A program made the position numbers and the translations under genes. The notes beneath the pieces were generated by a model. It had not been told where the DNA came from and did no database searches. It was given only the letters and a program-made list of their open reading frames with translations. A stretch of 32,118 nt of DNA from Rhodothermales bacterium (GTDB lineage: Bacteria > Bacteroidota > Rhodothermia > Rhodothermales > Bin80): contig JAAXGO010000006.1 in NCBI GenBank assembly GCA_012267425.1, positions 1-32,118 on the forward strand, read 5' to 3'. Below, one piece after another: positions 8,547 to 16,769 of this stretch. The first letter of the stretch is position 1. Each line of letters begins with the position of its first letter.

Positions 8547-10169
8547 GTGATCACCAATTACCACACGCTTCGGGCACTCGCAGCAGAGTGGAATGAGCAG
8601 CTAGCTGGCAGTGTCATCGTTGAATGCAGTACGCAGGTCCGCGGCGAATTGGCCGTACTTCTCGACGTGTATGGACAGTCTAACACGCTTCGTTTCATGA
8701 CGAGGCCTCCTGTCATAGGCACGTTTCTTGGCCATGGCTCGAAGGCGCGGCACAACGCGGCGAGCGTCCTTCAGTGTGCGCGCGGGCGAAGAATCCACAG
8801 CGTGCGCGTAGCCGAACGTGACCGGATTCTCTATGTGGACCTCGGTGGTGCATGGCAGCTGCAAGCGGTGCTTTATGGATCGAGGGCGAATGTGTACCTG
8901 GTCGGGCTGGATCGCTTGGTGGAGGATGCATTTCGCGATGCCGCCGCGTGGCGCGGACTTCCAGCGCCCGAGGCTCGAGCCGCGCCACGGGTTGAGACGC
9001 CGGAGGATTTCATCCGGCGCTTGAGTGGCGTTTCCGCACAAGCGGTGGCCAGGGCATTGCCGCTATTTGACAGGACACTGGCGGCAGAGGTCATCCACAG
9101 GGCGCCGCACTGTCGTGCAGAGGACCTGTTCGCGGCCGCAGAGAGTGTTCTCAACGATATCGAGCGCCCGGATCCGCGCGTGTACTGGGCCGACGGAGTC
9201 TTTTCACTTATTCCGCTCGGCCATCTTTCGCCGCCGGCTTCGGAGCGCTTTGAAACCGTGGGCCGGGCAGTCCGGGTCTTCGCGCAGCATACGTTGGGGC
9301 AAAGCCGTCTGCGCGCCGAACGGAAGCCTGTGGAGAAGGCTCTGTCTAGAGCGCTTGCCGATGCGAAGCGAAAACTAGGGCGCATGCGTGCCGAATATAC
9401 CGCTGAATTGCCCACCGATTCCTACGAACGATTCGGGCATCTGCTCATGGCGGCCCAGAGCACGGTTCCCGCAGGAGCCGACAGCGTGACGTTGCCCAAT
9501 ATCATGTCCGACGGCGCACCTGTAGAGATTCCGCTCGCTCCGTCGATGACCGCAGTGCAAAACGCCGAACGGTATTACGACAAGGCCCGCCGGTCACGCG
9601 AAGCGCGGCGTACTCTGGCGGCTCGTATTACCGCCTCCGAGAATCGGTACCGCGAACTGGCGATGGTATCTAAAAAACTGCAGAACGCCGACACGAAGAC
9701 TGCTTTTGACGCCTTTCGACGGGCAGAAAAAGCGAGACTGGAAGCTCTTTTACCCACGTACGGTAACGGCGGGGCACGACCGTTTCGGCGATTCCGGCTT
9801 GCGGGCGGATACGACGTTTGGGTGGGACGGAACGCGCGCGAAAGCGACGAGCTTACACTGCACCGCGCGCGTAAGTACGATCTGTGGATGCATGCACGGG
9901 GCGTGGCCGGCTCCCATGTCGTACTTCGGCTGCCTAGTAGGCAATGCATGCCAGCCAAGGCCGTTGTCGAAGCCGCAGCCGCCATTGCGGCCCATTACAG
10001 CAAGGCACGTGGCAGCTCGCTGGTGCCGGTAATCGTGACCCCCCGGAAGTACGTGCGTAAACCCAAGGGATCGTCGCCGGGAGCGGTCGCCGTCGAGCGG
10101 GAGAAAGTTCTCTTAGTGAGGCCTGCTCTTCCGACCCAGTGCGACGTCGGCAAGTCCGGTATCAAATGA
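8547..10169 (+). CDS. rqcH: RqcH / NFACT-family ribosome quality control protein
   Basis: Bacterial homologue of eukaryotic Rqc2/NEMF (540 residues), formerly annotated as a fibronectin-binding protein. RqcH binds stalled 50S subunits carrying peptidyl-tRNA and directs alanine tailing of the nascent chain for degradation. The NFACT-N region covers about residues 1-220 and has the conserved Asp-Arg (D92-R93, in RDRILYVDL) needed in Bacillus RqcH. A helical coiled-coil section spans about 250-400. The C-terminal NFACT-R/DUF814 domain carries DVWVGRNARESDELTL and KYDLWMHARGVAGSHVVLR. The start is a GTG (8547). The protein is slightly shorter than the Bacillus one. Its stop overlaps the start of uppP. 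Intergenic 8373-8546 must hold its promoter and that of the divergent gene, but no clear boxes were found. Confidence 0.88.
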   Translation: MITNYHTLRALAAEWNEQLAGSVIVECSTQVRGELAVLLDVYGQSNTLRFMTRPPVIGTFLGHGSKARHNAASVLQCARGRRIHSVRVAERDRILYVDLGGAWQLQAVLYGSRANVYLVGLDRLVEDAFRDAAAWRGLPAPEARAAPRVETPEDFIRRLSGVSAQAVARALPLFDRTLAAEVIHRAPHCRAEDLFAAAESVLNDIERPDPRVYWADGVFSLIPLGHLSPPASERFETVGRAVRVFAQHTLGQSRLRAERKPVEKALSRALADAKRKLGRMRAEYTAELPTDSYERFGHLLMAAQSTVPAGADSVTLPNIMSDGAPVEIPLAPSMTAVQNAERYYDKARRSREARRTLAARITASENRYRELAMVSKKLQNADTKTAFDAFRRAEKARLEALLPTYGNGGARPFRRFRLAGGYDVWVGRNARESDELTLHRARKYDLWMHARGVAGSHVVLRLPSRQCMPAKAVVEAAAAIAAHYSKARGSSLVPVIVTPRKYVRKPKGSSPGAVAVEREKVLLVRPALPTQCDVGKSGIK

Positions 10170-10960
10170 GCTGGTGGGAGGCCGCGCTTCTGGGACTCTT
10201 GCAGGGACTGACGGAGTTTCTGCCGGTCTCTTCTTCAGGGCATCTGGTGCTCGGCAGGTATGCTTTGGGTCTCGAGCCATCAGGCGACGCCACGTTTGCC
10301 GTGTTCGTGCATTTTGGAACCGTGCTCAGCATACTAACGGTCTATCGGCGCCGCGTAGGGAGCATCGTTGTGTCAGCGCTCGGTGCTGCTGTGGGCCGGC
10401 GGGCAGCGGGCGCGGCGCCCGACGCGCGTCTGGGGTTGTACATTTTGCTGTCCCTCATTCCTACAGCCATCGTGTACCTGCTGTTCAAGGACTCTCTGGA
10501 GGCGGCTTTTGGCAGCCCCCGTCTGGTGTGTCTCATGCTGGTAGCTACGGGGGCGCTCCTGTTTCTGACGTTGTTGCGACCACATCCGAATGGCGAGCTC
10601 TCAATCGGTAAAGCACTCGCGGTGGGTGCAGCCCAGGCGGTCGCGATCATCCCAGGCATCTCGCGGTCAGGGGCAACCATCTGTGCGGCACTCTATCAGA
10701 ACGTATCGCCTGAGAAAGCGGCTGATTTCTCGTTCCTGATGCTGCTCCCTGTCGTAGTTGGGGCCACCATTCTGAAAAGCCTGGAGCTGCAGCTCGACGC
10801 GCCCGTCATGCCGCTCGTCGTCGGAACACTTGCCGCATATGTATCGGGCATGATTGCCATTCGCGTCGTTTTGGAATTTGTGCGTCGGGGTCGCCTGCAT
10901 GTGTTCGCCTGGTACTGCCTGGCGGCAGGAACAGCCGGCTTCTTCGTCGTGCCGGCATGA
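10166..10960 (+). CDS. uppP: Undecaprenyl-diphosphatase
   Basis: Integral membrane phosphatase (BacA family, about 264 residues) that converts undecaprenyl diphosphate to undecaprenyl phosphate, recycling the lipid carrier for peptidoglycan and other surface polymers; overproduction gives bacitracin resistance in other bacteria. Both family motifs are present: LLQGLTEFLPVSSSGHLVL near the N-terminus, with the glutamate and SSSGH, and IPGISRSGATI near residue 180 with its catalytic arginine and serines. About eight hydrophobic segments are visible. The ATG at 10166 overlaps the rqcH stop codon as ATGA, so the two genes are probably translationally coupled. The 10961-11061 gap has only a weak AT-containing hairpin. 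Confidence 0.95.
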   Translation: MSWWEAALLGLLQGLTEFLPVSSSGHLVLGRYALGLEPSGDATFAVFVHFGTVLSILTVYRRRVGSIVVSALGAAVGRRAAGAAPDARLGLYILLSLIPTAIVYLLFKDSLEAAFGSPRLVCLMLVATGALLFLTLLRPHPNGELSIGKALAVGAAQAVAIIPGISRSGATICAALYQNVSPEKAADFSFLMLLPVVVGATILKSLELQLDAPVMPLVVGTLAAYVSGMIAIRVVLEFVRRGRLHVFAWYCLAAGTAGFFVVPA

Positions 10961-11061
10961 TCCGGCTCTGGAAAGGAAAGCACCGGTCTTTCTAATTTTG
11001 CCAAAGCATCTGGCACTTCCGCATAGCAGTTTGCGTACGCACGCGGAGGAGCATCCACGAA

Positions 11062-11889
11062 ATGGAAGAAGTCGTGCGCCTAACGACCTACGAAAAACGT
11101 ATTCGCCGGGAAGTCGAACAATGGCAGCGTGGCGGATCCTCGATGTTGGCACTGGCCTTCACAGTTGTTATGAAACCGGTGGATTGGGTCATCGAACAGG
11201 CCGTTCCGGCGGAGATCGTGGATCAGGCAGGGAGCGCGGTCGAAGAATTTCTTGCCGTATTAAGCGATGCGTCCAAATGGACGACCGATACGGACAAGAT
11301 CCTGGCAGCGGCAAAGGGACGCGGCATAGACGCAGATCGGATAGAGGATTTGAGGGATCGACCACTGGAGGAACTTGACGACCTCGCGAGGAGCTTTTTC
11401 GGCGAAAACACGATCTTGGCGACCTTAAGCGGTGGCGGCACAGGTCTCGGTGGGGCAGTGCTTATTGCGGCCGACATTCCACTTCTATTTATGATCAACC
11501 TCCGTCTGATCCAACAGATCTCGGCTGCCTACGGATTTCCAATGATCGGGCCCGAGTACCGTCCGGTTGTCTTGTCGATATACAACGCGGCGGCGGCCAA
11601 CGAACCTGCGGCACGCGGTGCGGCCATGCGAGAAATTGGGGTTGCAGCGGCATCGTTCGCCGGCGACGCAGCCTACAGAGGGAAAGTGCGCGGAACCATT
11701 CCGGACCAGAGCAGGCACGTGCCCCGGGAAGTTGCGAAGAACATTGTGGGACGCAAGCTGCTCCAGACCATCCCGCTAGCGGGCATGGCCGTGGGAGCAG
11801 GCATCAATTACTGGTTCACGAGGGAGGCGGCAAATACTACGTTTATGCTGCTAAGGGGACTCTTCGTGGAATATAAGGAGCGCCTGTAG
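11062..11889 (+). CDS. EcsC-family protein
   Basis: Protein of 275 residues in the EcsC family, named after the third gene of the Bacillus ecs ABC-transporter operon, whose function remains poorly understood. Recognition rests on the basic N-terminal helix (TTYEKRIRREVEQW), the central glycine-rich hydrophobic stretch SGGGTGLGGAVLIAADIPLL followed by FMINLRLIQQISAAYGF, and the C-terminal IPLAGMAVGAGINYWFT segment. These hydrophobic regions suggest membrane association. GGAGG lies about a dozen bases upstream of the ATG. No ABC transporter of the Ecs type is adjacent; the flanks are uppP and der, so no link to transport can be drawn from context. Confidence 0.8.
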   Translation: MEEVVRLTTYEKRIRREVEQWQRGGSSMLALAFTVVMKPVDWVIEQAVPAEIVDQAGSAVEEFLAVLSDASKWTTDTDKILAAAKGRGIDADRIEDLRDRPLEELDDLARSFFGENTILATLSGGGTGLGGAVLIAADIPLLFMINLRLIQQISAAYGFPMIGPEYRPVVLSIYNAAAANEPAARGAAMREIGVAAASFAGDAAYRGKVRGTIPDQSRHVPREVAKNIVGRKLLQTIPLAGMAVGAGINYWFTREAANTTFMLLRGLFVEYKERL

Positions 11890-11918
11890 AACTCCGGGGG
11901 ACTGAATGTGACTGTGCC

Positions 11919-13265
11919 ATGTCGTTGGCAGCCCTCGTAGGACGCCCCAATGTCGGTAAATCGACTCTGTTCAATCGATTTACCGAGACACGGTCGGCTA
12001 TAGTGCATGACACGCCGGGCGTGACGAGGGATCGCATCTATGGAGAGGTGGAGTGGAATGGACGCACGTTTTCTCTCGTTGACACGGGAGGATACGTGCC
12101 GAGAACCGCAGAGCGGTTCGAGCGGGCTATACGCGAGCAGGTCGAAATCGCACTGCGCGAATCGGACGTCATACTTCTGGTGTGCGACGTGACGACGGGC
12201 GTGACGGATCTCGACGAAGAGATGGCCGCTTTGCTGCGCGGCAACGACGTGCCGGTCATCGTGGTCGGCAATAAGGCGGATAATGTAGAGCGCCGTTGGG
12301 ACGCTGCTGCGTTCTGGTCTTTGGGAATCGGAGACGTCTATCCGGTAAGCGGAACGAACGGCATGGGGACGGGGGACTTCCTCGATGCGGTCGTGGATTG
12401 TCTTCCGAAGGAGCCGCCCCCGCGGGAAGCAGATGAGCGGCCACGTTTGGCCGTCATAGGGCGTCCCAACGTCGGCAAGTCACTTCTTGTAAACCGACTC
12501 CTTGGGCAGACGCGGTCAATCGTCACCGGCGTGGCAGGAACCACGCGCGACAGCGTACACTCTGTACTCAAATACCACGGGCAAGAGATTGTCCTCGTCG
12601 ATACGGCGGGACTGCGCAGGCGAGCCCGCGTGTCGGACAACGTGGAATTCTACAGCACATTGCGTACCGAGCGCGCCATTCGCGAGTGTGATGTTGCGGT
12701 GCTGCTTCTCGACGGAGTGCGCGGTCTTGACATGCAGGACATTCGAGTCCTGCGAGAAGCCGAAGATCTCTCGAAAGGCCTGGTCATCGCAGTCAATAAG
12801 TGGGACCTCGTCGAAAAGACTACGAATACAGCCCGGGACTACGAGCGTGCGGTCAAGGATCGTCTCCAGACGCTCGCCTACGTTCCCATCGTGTTCGTGT
12901 CGGCACTGACTTCCAAGCGCGTTTCACGTGTCGTCGACATGGCGCTCCGTGTACGCAGAGAGCGAGCGCGTCGCATCCAGACATCGGAGCTAAATAGCGT
13001 CATGCAGGACGCTATCGCGCGACACCACCCACCGCAGTACCGCAATGCGCCAGTGCGCATTAAATACGTTACGCAGGTACGCACAGACGGGCCGGTCTTC
13101 GCGTTCTTCTGCAATCATCCGCAGGGCATCCGGGAATCGTACAGTCGCTACCTCGAAAACCGACTACGAGAGAGCTTCGGGTTTCTCGGCGTGCCCATCA
13201 AACTGGTGTTTCGGGCAAAATCCCGTGGCGACTTTGACAAGGTAGTGGGCGGAACAATCTCTTAG
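11919..13265 (+). CDS. der: Ribosome biogenesis GTPase Der (EngA)
   Basis: Double GTPase needed for 50S ribosomal subunit maturation, 448 residues, the usual length. The first G domain has GRPNVGKS (about residues 8-15), DTPGVTRDR, DTGG and NKAD. The second repeats GRPNVGKS (about 183-190), with DTAG and NKWD. A KH-like RNA-binding domain closes the protein (RIKYVTQVRTDGPVFAFFC). The start ATG at 11919 sits after a G-run. A perfect 12-bp inverted repeat lies across the codons of the first P-loop. The next start, nuoI, lies 42 bases after the stop. Two complete G domains in tandem are unique to Der, so the call is firm. Confidence 0.97.
   Translation: MSLAALVGRPNVGKSTLFNRFTETRSAIVHDTPGVTRDRIYGEVEWNGRTFSLVDTGGYVPRTAERFERAIREQVEIALRESDVILLVCDVTTGVTDLDEEMAALLRGNDVPVIVVGNKADNVERRWDAAAFWSLGIGDVYPVSGTNGMGTGDFLDAVVDCLPKEPPPREADERPRLAVIGRPNVGKSLLVNRLLGQTRSIVTGVAGTTRDSVHSVLKYHGQEIVLVDTAGLRRRARVSDNVEFYSTLRTERAIRECDVAVLLLDGVRGLDMQDIRVLREAEDLSKGLVIAVNKWDLVEKTTNTARDYERAVKDRLQTLAYVPIVFVSALTSKRVSRVVDMALRVRRERARRIQTSELNSVMQDAIARHHPPQYRNAPVRIKYVTQVRTDGPVFAFFCNHPQGIRESYSRYLENRLRESFGFLGVPIKLVFRAKSRGDFDKVVGGTIS
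11953..11986. repeat. Perfect 12-bp inverted repeat at the 5' end of der
   Basis: TCGGTAAATCGA (11953-11964) and TCGATTTACCGA (11975-11986) are exact reverse complements around a 10-base loop. The repeat begins 34 bases after the der start codon and covers the P-loop codons, so an mRNA hairpin here could touch the early elongation zone. No function is established. Confidence 0.9.
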
Positions 13266-13307
13266 GCCGCCGAATTGCCTCGTGACTCCCCAAAGACACA
13301 CTGCGTA

Positions 13308-14009
13308 ATGCCCGGCATCCCGAAGCTCACAAAGTCCGACAACGAGCGCGATTTGAATTTCTGGGAGCGTATGTACCTGCCGGAAATCTTCAAGGGGCTC
13401 GGTTACAGCTTCCGGAAGATCGTCAAGGAGCCAAATTATGCATTCCAGTATCCCGACGAGCTCTGGGATCCCCCAGACAGCTACCGGGGCCGTCCTGTTC
13501 TGGTAGAGGAGGAAGGCAAGCCCCGCTGTGTGTCGTGCAACCTGTGCGCGCGTGCTTGCCCGCCGATGGCCATCTCGATGCAGTCGAAGGAGGTGGACGA
13601 TCCGACGAGTCCGAAAGAGCGCGAGCCCGCCTGGTTCGAAATCAACATGCTCCGCTGCATCTACTGCGGATTCTGCGAGGAGGTCTGTCCGGAAGAGGCG
13701 ATCGTGATGTCGAAGGAATACGACCTGACCTTCCACGATCGTGAGGAGGCGATATTCGGTCTGGACCGCCTGATGGTGCCCGTCGAGCGCCTGTCGGACC
13801 GACTGGAATATCTCGAAGAACACCGGAACGTACAGGAGACGAAGGAGGCGTGGCAGCACAGGGAGGACAACAATCTCCACAGTCTGAAAGACCGTCATCT
13901 GCTGCGCGCGCTCATCGAGAGTGAAATGCGTACGCTCGAAGAAACGCACCTGCGCGAAGAAGAGCCTGTGGCGGCAGACAACCGGTGGGGAGGCGTTCGT
14001 TCGAAGTGA
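13308..14009 (+). CDS. nuoI: NADH-quinone oxidoreductase subunit I (isolated gene)
   Basis: Iron-sulfur subunit of respiratory complex I that carries two 4Fe-4S clusters (N6a and N6b) in the arm between the peripheral domain and the membrane. Both cluster motifs are present: [12 protein letters not shown] and [12 protein letters not shown]. The protein is about 233 residues, longer than the usual 160-180 because of a charged, helical C-terminal extension of roughly 60 residues after AIFGLDRLM. The ATG at 13308 is preferred to an upstream TTG at 13275. No other nuo gene is nearby; flanks are der and a DinB-like gene. From memory, Rhodothermus marinus also has its nqo9 (nuoI) outside its two complex I operons, which fits. 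NuoI is more likely than a general ferredoxin because of the N-terminal amphipathic region. Confidence 0.88.
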   Translation: MPGIPKLTKSDNERDLNFWERMYLPEIFKGLGYSFRKIVKEPNYAFQYPDELWDPPDSYRGRPVLVEEEGKPRCVSCNLCARACPPMAISMQSKEVDDPTSPKEREPAWFEINMLRCIYCGFCEEVCPEEAIVMSKEYDLTFHDREEAIFGLDRLMVPVERLSDRLEYLEEHRNVQETKEAWQHREDNNLHSLKDRHLLRALIESEMRTLEETHLREEEPVAADNRWGGVRSK

Positions 14010-14013
14010 GCCA

Positions 14014-14457
14014 ATGTCTGACTCTGCCGCTCTTCGGACGTCGCTCGTCGAGCAGCTGCACCATCTTATCGACGAAGTCGAAGCATCACGGAGCGTCCTT
14101 GACGACGTGCCGGACGAAGTACTTGAAAGGCGGCCTCGCGCTGAGGATCGAACGGTGAAGGAGCTCTATGCGTCGATCGCCGCATACGACCTGGACATCC
14201 TGCTTCCCTGGCTAGGCGGCGAATCGAATGATCCCGCTCCTGCCACCGGTCAGTCTATCGGCCACATCCTGAGTCGCGTGCAGATGGCGCGCCGCCTTCT
14301 CCTGCGCCACGTAGAATCCATACCCATTGAGCGGTGGGACCGCATGACTCCGTTCGAGGGACGCCCCGTCGACCTATACGGCGCGCTGCATATGGTTACG
14401 CAGAGGAACGTGGATACGCTGCGCGCAATAGCGCGCCGCCTTTACCGAAGCCCGTGA
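14014..14457 (+). CDS. DinB-like / DUF1572-type four-helix protein
   Basis: Small helical protein of 147 residues, probably of the DinB/YfiT metal-binding superfamily. The pattern of four amphipathic helices fits: LRTSLVEQLHHLIDEVEAS, the DRTVKELYASIAAYDLDIL segment, GHILSRVQMARRLLLRHV, and LYGALHMVTQRNVDTLRAIA. The usual three-histidine metal site is not complete: the helix-2 position reads SIAAYD rather than HIxxYD, and only one histidine stands in the last helix. It may therefore have lost metal binding or belong to a divergent subgroup. The ATG at 14014 starts four bases after the nuoI stop, so the two genes are likely co-transcribed. The family call is tentative. Confidence 0.55.
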   Translation: MSDSAALRTSLVEQLHHLIDEVEASRSVLDDVPDEVLERRPRAEDRTVKELYASIAAYDLDILLPWLGGESNDPAPATGQSIGHILSRVQMARRLLLRHVESIPIERWDRMTPFEGRPVDLYGALHMVTQRNVDTLRAIARRLYRSP

Positions 14458-14522
14458 CACTCTCGAGCCCGTACGTTCTTCGGAGTGTTGAGCACGAGCA
14501 ACACATCATGTGATTGAATGCC

Positions 14523-16754
14523 ATGCGATTCTTGGTGCACCTGGTTCTCCCGCTTGTTGCTTCAGCCGCTGGTGCCACGGCGGCTCATGGCCAGGCTCCC
14601 CTCTCTCTCGAGCGGATTACAGGAGCCGTCCACATCGATGGTCTGACGGACGATGCCGCCTGGAAAGATATAACGCCGCTGCCGCTGGTTGTGTACGAGC
14701 CGGTGTTCCGTGGAGAGATGTCGGAATACACGGAAATACGGGTCGCATACGATGATCAGTACTTGTACCTGTCTGGCATCATGCTCGACGGGGATCCGGA
14801 AAAAATCCGCAGCAATTCGATGTACCGGGACCGCTACAGCGGCGACGACACGTTTTCGATTATCCTGGATACGTTCAACGACCGCGAAAACGCGCTCTGG
14901 TTCGCGACGAATCCGAACGGTATCCGGCTGGATCTCACCATTACCAACGATCTCCAATACGGCGGTCCGTCGCCGTTCGGGAGTGTTATTTCGTCGGCTT
15001 GGAACACGTACTGGGACGTTGCTACGACGCGGAATACTGAGGGCTGGTTCGCGGAGATGCGCATCCCACTTTCCAGTCTTGGTTTTCAGGACGACGACGG
15101 CATGGTGGTGATGGGCATGTCGGTGCATCGGTTCATTTCGCGCAAAAACGAGCGCCACGTTTTTCCCGCCACTCCACCCAATTGGAGCATGGCGTATGCC
15201 AAACCATCCCAGCTGCAAAGGGTGAGCCTCGACGGCACGGCAAGCCGCCACCCCGTCTATATCACTCCCTATGCCGCCGGTGGCGCATCCGCAGCGTCTA
15301 TGCTGACGAACGCGGGATCCACCTACAACGTTGAAAGCGACTTTACAACCGACGTCGGCGGCGACGTGAAGACGAATCTGACCGATAACCTCACGCTTGA
15401 CCTCACGGTCAACACAGATTTTGCACAGGCGGAAGCCGATGACGAGCAGGTCAACCTGACGAGGTTTTCGCTCTTTTTTCCCGAGAAGCGCCAGTTTTTC
15501 CAACAGCGTGCAGGAATCTTCGAATACAGGACGCAGGGGCGCTACGATCGCCTGTTCCATACTCGGCAGATTGGCCTCTACGAGGAACGGACGATCCCGA
15601 TCATTGGAGGCGCCCGCCTGGTCGGCCGGATCGGCACCTGGGACACGGGCATGATCAATCTACAGACGGCCGCACGTGATGAGCTGCCGTCCGAGAATTT
15701 CGGGGTATTGCGTCTGCGCAGACAGGTATTCAATTCAAATTCCTACCTGGGAGGCATCGTTACGTCCCGGATCGGGGCAAATGGCACATGGAATTGGGTT
15801 TACGGCCTCGACGGTATCATCCGCGTTGGAGGCAAGGAGTACCTCGAACTGAAGTGGGCACAAACATTCGACGATGCGGATATCGGTGGAGACAGATTTC
15901 ACCCCAAGAACAATGGATACGGACGCGTGCGCCTGGAGCGGCGTACGCAGGTCGGTCTCTCGTATATAGTGTCGACGACGTGGGAGGGCGAAGCCTTCAA
16001 TCCGGGCATCGGCTTTGTATCCCGGACGGGGTTCGTGCAGCCGTTTGTGGTGGTCGGCTACGGCTGGTTCGCTGCGGAGTCTTCACGCATTCTGTCAAGT
16101 GGTCCACGCCTCGTAGTTACGACATACTTGCGCAATGAAGACCGCAGCGTCGAATCCTCATGGTATCGTCTTGCCTGGCAGTTCCGCCTAAAATCCGGTG
16201 CCACCCATTCACTCGAAGTGGAGGTCTTTGATGAAGACCTCCGCACGCCCGTCTCCTTCCCCGAAGACACCGAAGTTCCGCCAGGCCGCTACGCCTATCA
16301 TGTCTGGTCCTGGAATTACACGGCGCGGGACGGGCAGCTGTTTCGCACCGATGCACGCGTCTCCGGTGGCTCGTTCTTCGACGGCACGAACGTGGAATTC
16401 GAGGCGGAGCCTACGTGGAATCTGTCACGGCACGTGGAACTCGGAGCAACGTACCGATTCAACCGAGTCCGCTTTCCGGAGCGTGACGTGGGATTCTACG
16501 TCCACCTTGCCCGCGTGAGGGCACAGATCGGATTCACGACGAGAATCTCGCTCAACACGTTTCTGCAGTACAACACGGCGGCGGACGCCCTGTCTGCCAA
16601 TCTCCGCTTTCGGTACAACTTCCGGGAAGGCAACGATCTGTGGATCGTCTATAACGAGAGTCGCAATACAAATCGACTGCGGATGATGCCGCACCTGCCG
16701 GGCTTGGACGGACGCACACTGCTTCTTAAGTACACGTACACGTTCATTCGCTGA
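14523..16754 (+). CDS. DUF5916 outer-membrane-type protein with N-terminal CBM9-like domain
   Basis: Exported protein of about 743 residues. The ATG at 14523 gives a signal peptide (MRFLVHLVLPLVASAAGATA, cleavage near HGQ); an upstream in-frame TTG at 14514 is less likely. Residues about 30-210 match the carbohydrate-binding family 9-like fold that heads DUF5916 proteins (IDGLTDDAAWKDI, RVAYDDQYLYLSGIMLD, FNDRENALWFATNPNGIRLD, WFAEMRIPLSSLGF). The rest is rich in alternating beta-strands, with the conserved NLTRFSLFFPEKRQFFQQ motif and a C-terminal strand ending LLLKYTYTFIR, as in a 16-18 stranded outer-membrane barrel. Function is unknown; the family is common in Bacteroidota and related groups. 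It stands between the DinB-like gene and holA. Confidence 0.8.
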   Translation: MRFLVHLVLPLVASAAGATAAHGQAPLSLERITGAVHIDGLTDDAAWKDITPLPLVVYEPVFRGEMSEYTEIRVAYDDQYLYLSGIMLDGDPEKIRSNSMYRDRYSGDDTFSIILDTFNDRENALWFATNPNGIRLDLTITNDLQYGGPSPFGSVISSAWNTYWDVATTRNTEGWFAEMRIPLSSLGFQDDDGMVVMGMSVHRFISRKNERHVFPATPPNWSMAYAKPSQLQRVSLDGTASRHPVYITPYAAGGASAASMLTNAGSTYNVESDFTTDVGGDVKTNLTDNLTLDLTVNTDFAQAEADDEQVNLTRFSLFFPEKRQFFQQRAGIFEYRTQGRYDRLFHTRQIGLYEERTIPIIGGARLVGRIGTWDTGMINLQTAARDELPSENFGVLRLRRQVFNSNSYLGGIVTSRIGANGTWNWVYGLDGIIRVGGKEYLELKWAQTFDDADIGGDRFHPKNNGYGRVRLERRTQVGLSYIVSTTWEGEAFNPGIGFVSRTGFVQPFVVVGYGWFAAESSRILSSGPRLVVTTYLRNEDRSVESSWYRLAWQFRLKSGATHSLEVEVFDEDLRTPVSFPEDTEVPPGRYAYHVWSWNYTARDGQLFRTDARVSGGSFFDGTNVEFEAEPTWNLSRHVELGATYRFNRVRFPERDVGFYVHLARVRAQIGFTTRISLNTFLQYNTAADALSANLRFRYNFREGNDLWIVYNESRNTNRLRMMPHLPGLDGRTLLLKYTYTFIR

Positions 16755-16769
16755 TCACGCCGCACTGGG

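Noticed and set aside
10787-10798. 12-bp palindrome GAGCTGCAGCTC in uppP
   Set aside because: A six-base half-site palindrome occurs by chance several times in 32 kb and here just encodes LELQL-type codons.
10975-10993. Hairpin GGAAAG/CTTTCT followed by TAATTTT after uppP as a terminator
   Set aside because: Short, AT-rich stem with a wobble end and a broken T-run; too weak to call.
16220-16242. 9-bp perfect hairpin in the DUF5916 gene
   Set aside because: About one such stem is expected by chance in a window of this size.
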